NCBI RefSeq assembly: GCF_042453785.1
Contig: NC_091671.1
Location: 10,610,001-10,674,000, forward strand
Reading direction: 5' to 3'
Length of the DNA: 64,000 bases
Origin: Malus domestica
Taxonomy: Eukaryota > Streptophyta > Magnoliopsida > Rosales > Rosaceae
Positions 36,001-48,530 of this stretch are shown here, one piece after another. Position 1 is the stretch's first letter, and every line of letters begins with the position of its first letter. The translations under genes and the position numbers were made by a program. A model generated the notes under the pieces. That model was not told the DNA's origin. It did no database searches and saw nothing but the letters and a program-made list of their open reading frames with translations.

Positions 36001-39000
36001 AGAAGAAGCATTACTTCGCTCAATTTTAGTTGCTTGCAACTCAAGGTTCTTAAAATAAATCCTGAATTCTGAAAATCGAGAGAGGTTTTCTTTTCCCACT
36101 ACACGAAATCCATAAACCATGCGTAACTGAATGATGATCAGTACCTTTTGGATAGCTACCCAAGAGGGGGTATATTTTCTATGAGGCTTTGGATGAACAG
36201 CCTTCGAATGGTTCATCCACAGATCTTCTGGTTTCTGCAGTAGAAAAGGATGCTGTCAAATTCGTAAACATATAAAAAAATTTAAGATGACGAGGATTTA
36301 AATCAAGACATTACCAAATTGGCATCAGGAAGTTCTCTCGCTGCCTCATCGACATTTTCTGCAGTTTCTCTGATCTAAAAGTAGAAATCGAATACTGTAT
36401 AAATAAGCTTAATTCTGAACAGAAATTCAAGAGCAGAATACAGGAATAGAAAAAAAAAAAAAAAAGTGAAGAAAGTTGAGACCAGTTTTTCGCTCTCTTT
36501 TACGGTATCTTCAGGAATAGCGTTCTTAAGAGGCTCAATATGCTCACTGCCATCTAGTTGCACCCCAATAAAATACTGCACCTCCCCCTGTTTACCGAAA
36601 CAAGTAAAATATCATATGTCATTCAGTTCCGGAGTCTTTTCTATTGCAGGTAACTGTAGTTGCATTGTTTTCGTTCAATATCTGTGTAGATCATACCTTT
36701 TGATCACGCATAGGCTGCAGATGAAATACATTCCAGAACTTTTTACCTGGATCGAGTGCAAACGGATTTTAATTAATTATGGTGTTAGAATTCCTCTGTC
36801 CCACATCGGCCAGAAGGCTTGAGAACAAGCCTTTTAAATAGAATTACCCCACTCTAACTAATACCGAGATCTTTTGCAATAAAACCCCACACCTAACGGA
36901 TTGAGCAGGTGGCCAAGTGGGGACAGTATCGGTGTTGCTAGAGTGGAAATTTGAATTGGAGCTCAAGTATAAACTTATTTTCCTTATTATTTGTTAAGTG
37001 TAGTTAATTGATGTGCCTTGCGTCAAATGGAAAAAGGAAACATACCGCTTTTCGAATAATTGATGAGCTGCACGGTAACTTCAGTCTGGTTGTTGATTGC
37101 ATCTCTTATTTTCTTCACGGTTTCCGGATCAGTTTCAGGTCCTTGCAGGAACCTAAAGACATCCAAACAACAAAACAAATTAGAACCCTCTTCTAAGTTC
37201 CGAACATTTTGGGATGATCAGATCCCGAATGAGGATCATTGAGCTTCTTAAAGCAACTCGCCAGACAACAAAACCAGTTTATTTATATTGAAGTACACCT
37301 GCAATTTCTTCCCAATATTTCTTCGCGGCTGTACTCTGTAAGCTCTAAGAAACTGTCGGACGCAAATATCTGAAATGCAAACGCTCATAAATATCACATG
37401 CTTAAATCTTGCGTTAGTTAAACCTCGATTGTGAAAATTTAATGACAAAGTTTGAGTGAAACTTACAATGGGATTATCAGGCAGCCTTGGATCAGTAATG
37501 ACAAAGTTTTTCTCAATACGTTCGAGTGTTGTAGCAAGATCAATACCCTTCCTCATTTCCTTCTGTCTTACTTTGTCGTCAAGACTGTCCGGTCTCTCCT
37601 CGTCACTCTCATAGCTATCCTCAGGGACTCCGGTGTCAAAGCTTTCCTCAATAGTTTGGCTTTTCCTAATCCTCCTAAAGTTGTGAAGTAAAATCGTAGA
37701 GGAAAGTATTAAGTCTATGCATGCCTTAACATTTTTCAGTAGTTATATTCATATGAATAGATGAAATTATACCCCATGAAAGAAAGCCGGCTAGTTTTTT
37801 TCGGTTTCTTTTCAGGCAACTCGTTGATACGCTGCATTGAGATTTTTGGATGATCCCCGCGTGAGTTTCGCCTAGGTACACCAACACTCTCAGAGTTTCT
37901 CCTAGCTGGAGGCTGATCTGTTCTCTCCTCTGCCCTGCCACCTTCTGACTTTCTAAAGAAGGGACGATTTGCTGATTCGCTAAGTGATCTTGGTCTTTTC
38001 ACTGCCTGTACCAGTTCAGATACTGAGTTTGAAGCCATCTCTTTCTGACGAGCTGCAACAAATCCAATTATCAGTTAGCTCAAAACCTAAGACAATGTGA
38101 CAATCATTTGCATGTTTCAGTTTTAGTCTTCGAGTCGCTATCTCAAAAACGCCGGTAGTACTTCATACTCGGAAAAAAAAAAGCTAGAGTTTGATGACAG
38201 TTTAGTACAAATTTGACTGGTTGCATAACAATACTAGCAAACTTTTGGTTTTAGAGAAAGCATATAAATTTTAGATATGTCACTGAGTGTTCATCTTCCA
38301 TAAGAACTCGAAAACAATGACAGATGCTTTCATATGCAGATTTCGCAATCTATCTCTAGCTAGCTAGTACTACATTTTAATTGGAAAGAAAAGGTATTTT
38401 CTAAGTAGTATCAGTGATTTCAAAACTCTGGGAAGCAACTTTTCTGTATCACTCTCACCATGTCGATTTTTCGTTAGTCTTCAAATTCCTTATGTCAAAA
38501 CAAACACCTTCGATTTTCGTTTTGGTTTATTGAGCAAATTCTTTTTACTCGAACTTATGATTTTTTGTTAGTCACTTGTTGAGCTATGAAATCTTTGTAG
38601 TTCATGGCTGGTACTAGTTCAATCATATCACCAAACAAAAAATCTGGAAAAAAAAAACAATTGAATTAGAGAAATAATTAGAATATATACCATCATATCG
38701 AATCAAGGATTCGGGCAATCCATTAGGACGCAGCATCTTATCCTTGGACCCCTCTGTATGCTTGCTCACTTCCACTTGCATTCTGCCACGTCACGAAAGT
38801 AGTAAACAAAAGCATGCATGGATAATTAGCATCGCATGCATTCCCATGCAATGCTTATATATAGTTGCTAAAATGTCCATATCCCCAACATTCTTGTCTC
38901 TCTAGGCCATGTCCATCCATCTCCCTCCCCACCCATCAAGTATCATGTCGGCAAGTGCATGCATGCATGCATGGGAAATAGCTTACTAGTTACTGAACCC

Positions 39001-41829
39001 TGTATTGTGTTTGTTTTTTTTTCTCACGTGATGTGTAACATGAGAAGAGAGATAGACACGAGAGCCTCACAATTGAATACAATACACGGTGCACATGTGG
39101 TCTATGACAGGAAGGTCCACACACACACGACACTCCATCACAATCATGTCCTATACAGGCTAATTGAATCTAGTAAGATTATAGAGACTAGAGAGGAGCA
39201 AGGCAGCCCCAGTTGGAGAAAAAGTAGAACAATTATTGGACCTTTACATGTGTGTCTATACCCACGTTACTAGACAGTCCATGATGCGCTCGAGCATATT
39301 TGTACTACCTGAGAGATTTTTCATTATGCCTAGAACATCGGATGGTGCACCTTATATCATTATCCAAAGAAAAGTTTTTTTTTTTTTTCAAGTATCCCTT
39401 CACTTGTATAGTAACATATGTCGTATGTACTTGTGTTTCAGACACATTGAAAAATCTTTTATACCCGACACATACATATGATTACATACAAGAAATTTGT
39501 CACATCAAACAATCTAAAATGTTATATAATTCATAACATCAGGCGACATGATATGTTATGAGACTGATAGTATGACAACTCTGTGCGTCGGTGAATCTAA
39601 CCCATAAATATTATGAGACTGATAGTATGACAACTCACACTTTCAATACGAAAAAGTATTCAACATGAAGAAAGAAAGAAAGAAAAATACCCAATGAATT
39701 TGAGAACCTTCCCACTCTCGTCCTTGATGGGAGCAATAGTGAGTAAATTCCAAAAAGGGGTCCCATCTTTCTTATAATTCAGCAACCTCCCACAGTAACT
39801 CTTGTTCCCTTGCAAAGCCTCCCTTATCTGTGCAACATCTTGCGGGTCCGTACCCGCCCCCTGCAAAAACCGGCTGCAAAAAAAAACAGGAAACCCCAAC
39901 AAAACCCCGAAATTGTCAAAACCACCCTCATCACACTTCAAACCGTTATTACCGTTACCATAAATATAGCAAAAAGTTGAAAATAAAATTAAGGATATCA
40001 CCCTTCAACTCTTTCTCCAAATGTATAATTAGGACCATTCATTTTTTTTAGGGAACTTGAACGAAAAACATCCGGTACTGTTCACTTTAACGAAAAACTA
40101 CATTTTTACACTAAAAAGTCAATCCTGGTACTATTCACTTTACCCTTTATTTTGTCCTTATCATTAAAATTCAAAGTTTTCAAACCCTTTTTATTAGTTT
40201 TCCTTTTTTTTATATCATTATCTAAATATTATCTATGGAAAAATGTATTCAATTTATAGACCATTCAGTTATACTATATGAAGTCCACACACTATGTATG
40301 TGTAAATATAAAAGATTTAAAAAGAAGAAAAATATACATGGAAAAGAGGGAAGTTGGAGAGATATGTGAAAGAGAGAAGAGAAACTTTTCAGTGTTGCAG
40401 GAACACGATCCAATACACCAAGTGTCTTAATACAAGTTGTTGGATATTTCAAAAAATAACTTCTAACCACTTGTACTAAGACACTTGGTGTACCGGACCG
40501 TATTCTCAACGCACTTAAAAAAAATTCAAGAGAAAGGGAAAGAGAGAACTTGGGATTTAAGGTTTTTATTTTTATTTTTATTTTTTTTAAATTAGAGATA
40601 TGCTTTGATAATATGTGGGTGATAGAATAAGAAATATAGCATAATTTGTTTTGTGTGAAAATACTTTAATGCGCATGAATTTTTTTTTCAAGTATGCATG
40701 AAAGGGTACAATAGCATTTTCTTGATTTTTAGTTGAAAAAAAATGTTCTATTAATAGTATTTGTCTTAATTTTTAGTTAACGAAGAGTGTTCTATTAAAA
40801 TTTGTATAGATATATAAAGAAAAAATTGTCGGTTTCTTATGAAAATGCTACTTATTATCATAACGGTCTACTTATTTGATGCATGCAATATAATTGTATA
40901 AATGACTTAATGGTCACTAACTTGACTGAATTCTAAAAATTGATCTTTAGATGGCAATGTAAAATAAAATAGATTATATGGTGAAATGATGAGAGGGGTA
41001 ACTGAATGAGGGGTATGTTAATAAAATTAATAAAACGGTAAAGAGTAAAAAAGTTAAATAATTACCAGTTCCTGCCGATGACCTCCTTGGAGGTGTACCC
41101 GGTCATTTTAAAGAACCCGGCGCTGGCGTAAAGAATCGGGTAATCGGGTTTGGTGGCGTCCGAAACGACGAACGTCTGCTGAAACGTCGACAGCGCGTCT
41201 TTCAAGTCATTCGAAACTCTTGGAATCCCTCTCTCTTTCCCTCCGCCGAACACGTCGTCCGACGACAACTCGCCGGAGCTCCGAGTCGAGTTGTTCGAGT
41301 TCCTTCTCGAGGCCTCAGTTCCTCCGCCAAGACTCGGTTTGGAAGTCGAGTCTTCGGGTCCGCCCGAGGTCCGGACGCCGACTCCCTGCGGCTTCCCGGT
41401 CTCCTCGTCCGTCTTCAGCACCAGACCCCACTCGGCAGCCCTCTGCGCGGCGTCGTCGGACGGCTTGTCGTTTGCATCGACAGAGGAGGAGGAGATTGTC
41501 TGCTGAATATTGGACAGCGGAGATGGGGTTGGGGAGTGGTGGGCGACGTCCTTGAGGGCCATCCATGAGGTTGTGATGTCGGCGGTGCGGGTGGACTTGG
41601 AGGCGAGGTTGGGTAATGGGTCGGGTTCCGGGGTGGTGGCAAGTGGGTCTGTCCAGCTCTGCCACGTCTGCTGGGAGCGGAAGGCTGGTGAACCGGTTGT
41701 AGTTTTTGTTGGTTTGGCGGCGGTGGAGAAGGTGGAGGGGTTGAAGACTTCGAGAGAGCCGCGGGAGTCTCTTGGGAATGGCGGGATGAGGGCGGGTGCC
41801 GTTGTGTCTGAGAACTGTTCGTCTTCCAT
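33042..41829 (-). CDS. PHOT1: Phototropin 1, blue-light receptor kinase
   Basis: Plasma-membrane-associated blue-light receptor controlling phototropism, chloroplast movement and stomatal opening. 22 exons: 41829-41066, 39873-39691, 38782-38691, 38052-37773, 37674-37467, 37369-37299, 37152-37046, 36746-36697, 36587-36483, 36374-36315, 36234-36145, 35687-35611, 35397-35313, 35179-35099, 34907-34804, 34647-34598, 34493-34387, 34294-34172, 34068-34017, 33790-33678, 33379-33239, 33146-33042. The CDS is 3048 nt, 1015 aa. LOV1 has its flavin-adduct Cys255 in GRNCRFLQG; LOV2 has Cys532 in [13 protein letters not shown]. The AGC-VIII kinase has GSGDTG, Lys712, YRDLKPEN (Asp808) and DFD (826-828). A 14-3-3/phosphosite-rich linker lies between the LOV domains. 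The C-terminus is QDLQTNIF. N-terminal motifs such as [10 protein letters not shown] and WGLVLKTD favour PHOT1 over PHOT2. All domains are intact. Confidence 0.96.
36783..36980 (+). mobile_element. TRIM/LTR-like fragment in a PHOT1 intron
   Basis: Within the 299-bp intron between exons 7 and 8. It begins TGTTAGAATTCC and contains GTCCCACATCGGCCAGAAGG, typical of the 5' part of plant TRIM/copia LTRs. I could not find a clean CA end or a target duplication, so the right boundary is approximate. Confidence 0.45.
40050..40205. mobile_element. MITE fragment in PHOT1 intron 1
   Basis: Contains the diagnostic-looking repeated phrase ACTGTTCACTTTAACGAAAAA / ACTATTCACTTTACC, an ACACTAAAAAGTCAATCC core and TTTTGTCCTTATCATTAAAA. 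It resembles a repeat I associate with Rosaceae introns. No target duplication was resolved. Confidence 0.45.
40398..40512. mobile_element. Inverted-repeat element in PHOT1 intron 1
   Basis: The left arm ACACCAAGTGTCTTAATACA pairs with TGTACTAAGACACTTGGTGT on the right, around a roughly 35-bp AT-rich loop. Probably a small MITE. Confidence 0.6.
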
Positions 41830-43620
41830 CTCTGCATGGATATTTTGTGACCAGATAATTAAAAATTAAAATATGAAGCCTTATTATATTATACAATCTA
41901 AAAAATAAAAATAAAAAAATCATGCGTCACCGGGAAAATGTTCTCGTTGATATTTGCAGAAGAATATAACAAAATTGAGGACCACTTTACGCTGCAACAA
42001 TACGTGGTTTCATAATTTAACCTTCTATTTGTTCACTATTACATTTTATTTTGAGAAATATTTATGTAAAAAATGTTGGGGAACTCAAAAATTGTGTAGC
42101 AATTTTGTTAGAATCATGCTAATTTCAACGTCCACTGGAAGCACCATGTGTATGTATGACTCACTCCGCATTAGATTTTTATGATCCGAATCGTCTATTT
42201 TTTAGTTTGCATTTTATAGATCATCCTTACAAAATATTAGCAAAAAATCGAAAATGTTTTAGGCATCTAATTGAGTTCATATAATTGACGAACATTATTT
42301 TCTAAGAAACATTCAAATTTTATCATGAAAATCAGCGAGTAAATGATTTCAGATTAAATGGATTTTTTGCAAAAATTATCTATGAATAAAGACTCGAAAA
42401 ATAAGTGGTTGAAATCGTTGAGCTCGATGTATAAATGAGCCCCACAACTAGTCCTATTTAAAAAAAAAAAAATCCTTTAGATAAAGGCTCTTTTTTAAAA
42501 GGTCATTAATTATATACTTGCTAAGGATAAATTTTGACTTTATTTAGTTTGTTTTATTATGCCTGATTCGTGATAATTATTTATAGTGCAGCTCCCCTTT
42601 ATTCCAGAACTGCCTTCTAAATCTGAACAGGTAATTTTTTTTAATAAAGTGAAAATTGATTGTCGTTAGACTAAATTAATAGACATAGAATACTACAGAA
42701 AAAGTAATGCATAAAACGGGAAGAAGAAAAAGATAAATGGTTCGAAACAAGGACACCACATTGCAAGCTGGACTTAGTTCACAACACTTTGGAAGATATT
42801 ATTGAAGATATTACAAAAATAGGAGTGAAAGAGAATGAGCCATGTCGCGACATAAGTGATAGGAACAAGATGTGGACTAATGCAATGTTAATCATGTTGT
42901 TTTCCTTGCACCCAATGCCTACACTGACCATAGCTCTTGTGGGGCTGTGAGAGTTGGGGACTGGCCAAATTTCAGACTAGAGGGACATGGACGGTGATGT
43001 GTAAACTTTTGGATTGATGTGAACTCATGACACAAATTTTGAAAGTAAATAAAAAGGATTGTCTTAGGTTTCATGAGCAAGCAGTTAAGTTCAGACAATC
43101 TCGATGGAATTAATAAAAAGCCACTAATTCAGCTGATAAATCTTGACATAATCATGCATATATCCAACTAAACATGTGTTAGGTATAGGGTTTTAGTCCT
43201 CATTGAAACTTTGAAAAGCTCCTGAGTGGAGTGATGAGCACCTCATGTTTCAACTGCAATTCTTTGTGCTATACCGGCTTATATGGTACTTTGAACAAGA
43301 GGTCAGGGTGGGAACTAGGTGGGTGTGCTATTTAATTAAAAAGGACACTACAGCAACATCCTTGCTCCCATTTCTTTCCCGCGATCGATTGTGATTTATA
43401 TAATTCACAGTAGAAATGCATGGTCATATTACAATAATTAATCAATTTATGTAAGGTCATTAGTTGAAAAATATGCAACATTAATGATATAGAAAGCAAT
43501 AACTTAGGCAACAAATTGACCAAAAGCATAGTTGGAGAGGAGAATCATACATACGGTTGTTATAACCTAAGGTGAATGAATTGATGAAGTAGGAATTATT
43601 AGAGTTCAAATAAACATGTC
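41830..43620. other. PHOT1 upstream flank
   Basis: Probable PHOT1 promoter and 5' UTR, followed by AT-rich spacer. No other gene is seen. Confidence 0.4.
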
Positions 43621-43624
43621 GTGA

Positions 43625-43776
43625 GAGCATCTCCAGCAAAGGTAGCTATACTATTCACATGATTAAATTTGATTCGTGGATAGCTAGCTAGTTTCTTGGA
43701 GAAGTGCCTTTGAGCTCATTGACTGAAAATGACTTAATTAAAAGTGAGTTTAACTAGTCTGTTGGAGATGTTCTAA
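43625..43776. mobile_element. MITE-like inverted-repeat element
   Basis: The ends GAGCATCTCCAGCA and TGTTGGAGATGTTC are inverted relative to each other over about 14 bp, a common hAT-type MITE terminus. The interior of about 125 bp is non-coding. The target duplication is not clear. Confidence 0.5.
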
Positions 43777-44843
43777 CTCTAAGTTTGGCATTTCATTTGG
43801 CTTCTACGTAAACTCAAAAGACAAAAATGTCATTCAAAATCTTGCAATTAGAGTAATATTTAAGGATCACATAGAAGTAGGAAGTGATCAACTGATCATG
43901 CATATTGAACTCAAATTTACCAAGCTGGATGTATAGTTGAATTTGAACTTTCAAAACTGCAAGAATCAGTGGACCCAAAAAGTTTGTTTAAGTAGTTCAA
44001 TTTTCTGTCATCATGCATCTTCCTAAAAACCCATTAACCAATAGAGTGTTGTAGAAAAATTTTATTCAGCCACACAAGACTGGTAGCTCAGTAGCTGGAA
44101 TGGTTGGCTATATTAAGAGGAGAGAGAGAGAGAACATTCAAAGATTTTGCATATACAGAAGAAGTACCTGATCAGCTGAACTTGTGTACTGCTAAACAAG
44201 GCAATTGGGAAATAAATGAGTTTCAATTCTTAGCAAATTCAAGAAGCTCATTTTTATGGCTTTTGTTTCAAGAAAATAATTGGTGAGAGAGAGAAGAGAA
44301 GATAGCACAATATGGGTGAGGGAGCAGTTTTTAGTGGGCAAATTAAAAGATTGAGAGAGAAAAACAAGAAAGATAACATGATTGTGAGAAAACAAAAGGT
44401 TTGGCCTCCCATCCCTCCATACCAAATACTCACATGCCCTCTTCCACATCTTGTTATACCAATCCCAATTCTTAAAGACACTATAGAGAGCGCAACGGAG
44501 GATTAGGCAAGAAAAACTACACATGCTCCATGATATGATTGAGATCAAAATTATAAACAGTATTAATTTATTTTGTGCTTCCATTATTAATATCTTTCTT
44601 ACCTTGCCCCCAATATATGATTGAGCTTCTGGTATCTTTCTTTACAGACTGGAAATTGGTTGGCAGCAGCTAAAACAACAAAGGCAGGCACAGGCACAGA
44701 AGCAGTAGTAGATCTAGGAGCCCTTCATCCGACCCGTATAGCTCGATCGGCAATGCTTCTTGTGTTTTTCTGTCGTACTAGATAGAAAGTAAGATTTCTA
44801 TAATTTTGCACTGGAAAAGAGAGAAATGATGAAGACCATATAC

Positions 44844-44847
44844 CTAG

Positions 44848-44896
<49 letters not shown>

Positions 44897-44907
44897 ATCT
44901 AGATATA

Positions 44908-44960
<53 letters not shown>
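44844..44960. repeat. Compound TA microsatellite
   Basis: Two long (TA)n runs, separated by TGTACACAATCTAGATATAT and ending GTGTACAC. CTAGATATATA occurs at the left of each run, so the tract looks duplicated. Confidence 0.8.
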
Positions 44961-44962
<2 letters not shown>

Positions 44963-46850
44963 ACACAAACAACTCGTGGCGGTGAAACTTTCTTGAATGT
45001 TATGATTAGGTTTGTGAATTTGTCAGCATTATTTTTTTTCTTTTAATTAGGACAAAGATTTATCCTTTTTGGGGGTATCAAACTGCTTGTGGCTTTAAAA
45101 GTTTACCTGGGTTTTGGGATAAACTTTCCGAAATTGGTAAGATAAACTATAGAAGCATAATATTTTGTCCTGAGGTGGAGTGGTCATGGGTAAGAACTCT
45201 GATGTAAGTGGAGTACACATGCACATGGCAATGTTGGGAGGGCTAAAAAGCATTTACCTAGGTTTGTCGAAGTTACCAAATTTGCTCATGCTAATGGAAC
45301 AATGGAACATGGAAGAGTTTGTTCAAAATAGCAGGATTCTCTTCTTTTTTTTTCTTTCCCCTTTCCCTCCCTCAATTGGCGGAGAGAGAACCTACTTGAT
45401 CAAATTAGTTCCTCAAGTATGCGTTACTATATATTGGATGGGTTGAAATAAAAATAAAAAAATTGACAATGAAATTCTTAAGGAAAAAAATCAGTGTAAG
45501 TGCTGTGGTTATACCAAAGCATAAGGAACTTGAAGGAAACTGTACAAGTCTTACCCTATCCTACAGGGTATTGTGTGTTTTGGTTTTTAACACAATCGAT
45601 ATTAGCAGAGGGAGATGAATGCTAACATTTATGTTACAATTTGTGATATAATTCGATGCTATGGAGTACAAGGAATTGAGTTTTGCTTCAATACACGAGT
45701 TGATCATCGCTAGGGTTTTGTTATCGATACTGGTGGCAGGTTTTCACGAGGGCGACTGAAAAATATTGCCCTCACTACTCACCGTTTTTACTAACCTTGG
45801 AGTTCCAAGTCATGAGGCAAGGTATCAACAGTAGGAAAAATAAGCAGTGTGTGTAGACTAGGCTAATTATAAATTAGAAACTAGAATTTGTGGTAAATGT
45901 TATATATAGAACTTGATTCTTGGGGAATAGAGAGAGATGTTTTTGGTTTGAAATCCATTGCCAAATCGTGAGTTACAAACCTTGGCAGATACGAACAAGA
46001 AGTGGCTAGCTGCATATATTTCTCTTCAAAAAGCACAAACTTTTAAGTTATCGATTTTTGGCTTATTTTTAGTTATGCTAAACTCTATTTTGATTTCACT
46101 GTGCCTCTTATAATTACAATGTTATCACTTTATTTCCTAAAACTCAAAATTCGTACTACTTTGATATGTGGACTCTCTTTTCTCCTGAAAACTTATAAGT
46201 AACCTCCTAAAACATAAGTGAGACCTAACACTCAATAAAACCCACAGTTCAACAATCAGAGAATGTTAAGTTTAAAAGAAATTGAAGAGATGAAAAAGAT
46301 GAAAAATAAATAAATTACTTAGCATGGCGCACTCAAATCAAACCTACATAAAAAATTAATAGATCTAAGGCAATGTGAAGCGAATTTCGAGTTTTATAGA
46401 GATGATTTTCAAGTTTCAGAAAGCAAAATTGAATCAAAATTGAATGCCAAAGAACAAAAGAACAAAATGAAGTGAATTTTGAATTTCAATAAGTAAAATA
46501 ATGATCTTTGAATTACAGAAAGTAAAATAAAATTAAAATCGAATTCTAATAAACGGAACTAAAAATAAGCCTCAGTTTTTGTTAACTTAATATCAAATTT
46601 AAGTTGGGGTGAGATTTCTGCTTTTTCCAGTGACATATATGATACTCACCTTTAATTATGTGGTACTCACACATGTGGTAGGTCCTAGAACCACGTGAAC
46701 AAACTTTTCACACAGAGACATCTTATCCGTTCACGGCCTGAAAGGGTCACATCCGACGACACAACCTCCCCTCATGCTCAAGTGCAGCCCCTTTCCTTGG
46801 TAGGCCCCAACCTCTAGTCTCTCTGGCAGATAGAACCACCCCCAGAACAT
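44961..46850. other. Gene-free interval
   Basis: AT-rich, with only short chance frames. No RNA gene or clear mobile element is recognised. Confidence 0.4.
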
Positions 46851-47066
46851 GGTCCCTCCCGGAAGAGTATCCTCTCCTAAGCTCAGGATAGCGATTCTTC
46901 TGACCAACTTATCTAGACCATTTAAATTTAATCCAAAGATTTCAAACAGTAAATTTTTTAAAAATTATAATAATTACAACCGTTGGATTAAATTTGAACG
47001 GTCTAGATGAACTAGTTAGGAGAATCCTATCCTGAGCCCAGGAGAGGATCCTCTTCCGGTCCCTCC
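46851..47066. mobile_element. MITE, about 198 bp, with 9-bp target duplication
   Basis: Inverted arms of about 80 bp: GGAAGAGTATCCTCTCCTAA on the left and GAGAGGATCCTCTTCC on the right, with CTCAGGATAG / CTATCCTGAG inside. Direct repeats GGTCCCTCC lie at 46851-46859 and 47058-47066. A Mutator-type MITE. Confidence 0.8.
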
Positions 47067-48420
47067 CAACGATTGTGATTGCCTCAGAGAGAGAGAGAGA
47101 GCATGGGAGTCACACCACCATGTGTTGCTATAACGTTGTAAAGGGAAGTTACACAGCTACGAACTAACTTGGGTTGTCTGATGTCACACTGGGATTACAG
47201 CTTCAAAAAAATTTAGGTGCTCCGGAGTATCTTGTATTTTATGTCTTTCACGGAACTTCCTTCTTAGGTGTTTTCTTGCAGCCTTATCACTTTTTGAATT
47301 CTTCTTCCTGATCGCTTTTTGAAAAGTGGGAACGTAGAGGTCATGATAATCCAATGAGAGGGATCTTTTCACAAAGTCCGAAAGAGTTTTGAATTTTTGA
47401 ATAAAGATTTAACGGTTAAAATATAAAAAACACTAGATAGTGGATACACCAAAAAAAAGTCTCAGCTATTTCTTTTATCTCTGTCACTTTCACGTCATTA
47501 TATGGGATTGTTGGGTGATGGCCCAAACTAAAATAAAAAAAAGGGCTTTTTTCAACATTTTGGCACAGTGATAGCTCAAGGACTTGAGGTGAGTTTGGGG
47601 GGCTCCAGATTGCTTCATAACCAAAAGAACAAAGAGTCCAAAAGGCAAAGAAAAGAGATTTCTGAGTTCTTGTGGGCTCAAGGTGGACCGTGATCATCTA
47701 TCAATTACTTTACCTATACTAGTAACATGCAAAATGGAACGTTCTCGATTTATATTGTCACGATATATGACTATAATCGTACAATTCTCTCTGGTATTGA
47801 GATTTGGGAGAGAAGACTCAGAAGAGGGGGAGAGATAGAGACAAGGAGGAAGAAATAGGAAGAGGGAGGAAAAGAAAGTCGAAGAAGAAGGGAAATAAAT
47901 TAAATCAAAATCCGACTGCAAGATCTGAATCAAACGGCTAATATGACTTGGTCCTCAGTATCTGGAGGCACGGGTTTGGAGAGGACCTGAATCCTACAAT
48001 TCTATTGAAGAAGACTGGAGTGGAGAGTGCCATTTTCACCTAGCACACCAAGTGGTAGGTCCAATTCAGTTCACAAGTTACAAAATTTGAGTTATTAAAA
48101 CACAAAATACTTATAACACATGACAACTTTTGTCACTCAACTTGCCATGCCCACCCAAATTTTGCTAATCATATGACCAATGTTTTTCATTTCGGTTACA
48201 AATCGTAAGACCAAAATCTTCATGAGAAAGAGGTTGGTGTGCAAAAATATTTCTCATAAAAACTGCCTGCTCTCCCACAAACCATACAATTTTTCCTTCT
48301 CCTAGCAATTTAGACATGATCAATATGTGTCATTTTGGCAGAAAGGTCAATAAACTTCCAACTTCCTCGCAGTCAACTTCGTTCATTCCATAACAAACTT
48401 TAGGACACAACACACATCCC
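47067..48420. other. Spacer upstream of GT31 gene
   Basis: A 62-codon Lys/Arg-rich frame on the minus strand (47184-47372) is not recognised. The rest is AT-rich spacer and promoter. A GA run lies at 47090-47101. Confidence 0.35.
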
Positions 48421-48425
48421 CCTCC

Positions 48426-48430
<5 letters not shown>

Positions 48431-48462
<32 letters not shown>
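48431..48462 (+). repeat. (CT)n tract in the GT31 5' UTR
   Basis: Pyrimidine dinucleotide repeat ending about 70 bp before the ATG. CT-rich leaders are common in plant 5' UTRs. Confidence 0.6.
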
Positions 48463-48465
<3 letters not shown>

Positions 48466-48530
48466 CCGAACAATTTTGAAAGGAAACCATCTTTCTGCCA
48501 CCTCCTTTCTTGAAACCAAACTCAACAGAA

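Noticed and set aside
41220..41923. Overlapping frames on both strands across PHOT1 exon 1
   Set aside because: Shadows of the GC-rich first exon. Only the 41829-41066 frame carries phototropin sequence and joins correctly to exon 2.
44104..44506. Short frames near the GA-rich stretch at 44100-44500
   Set aside because: Low-complexity translations. I also looked for a microRNA-like foldback there and saw none matching a family I know.
47184..47372. 62-codon basic frame on the minus strand
   Set aside because: No recognisable domain, no neighbouring exons, and AT-rich context. Left as unassigned.
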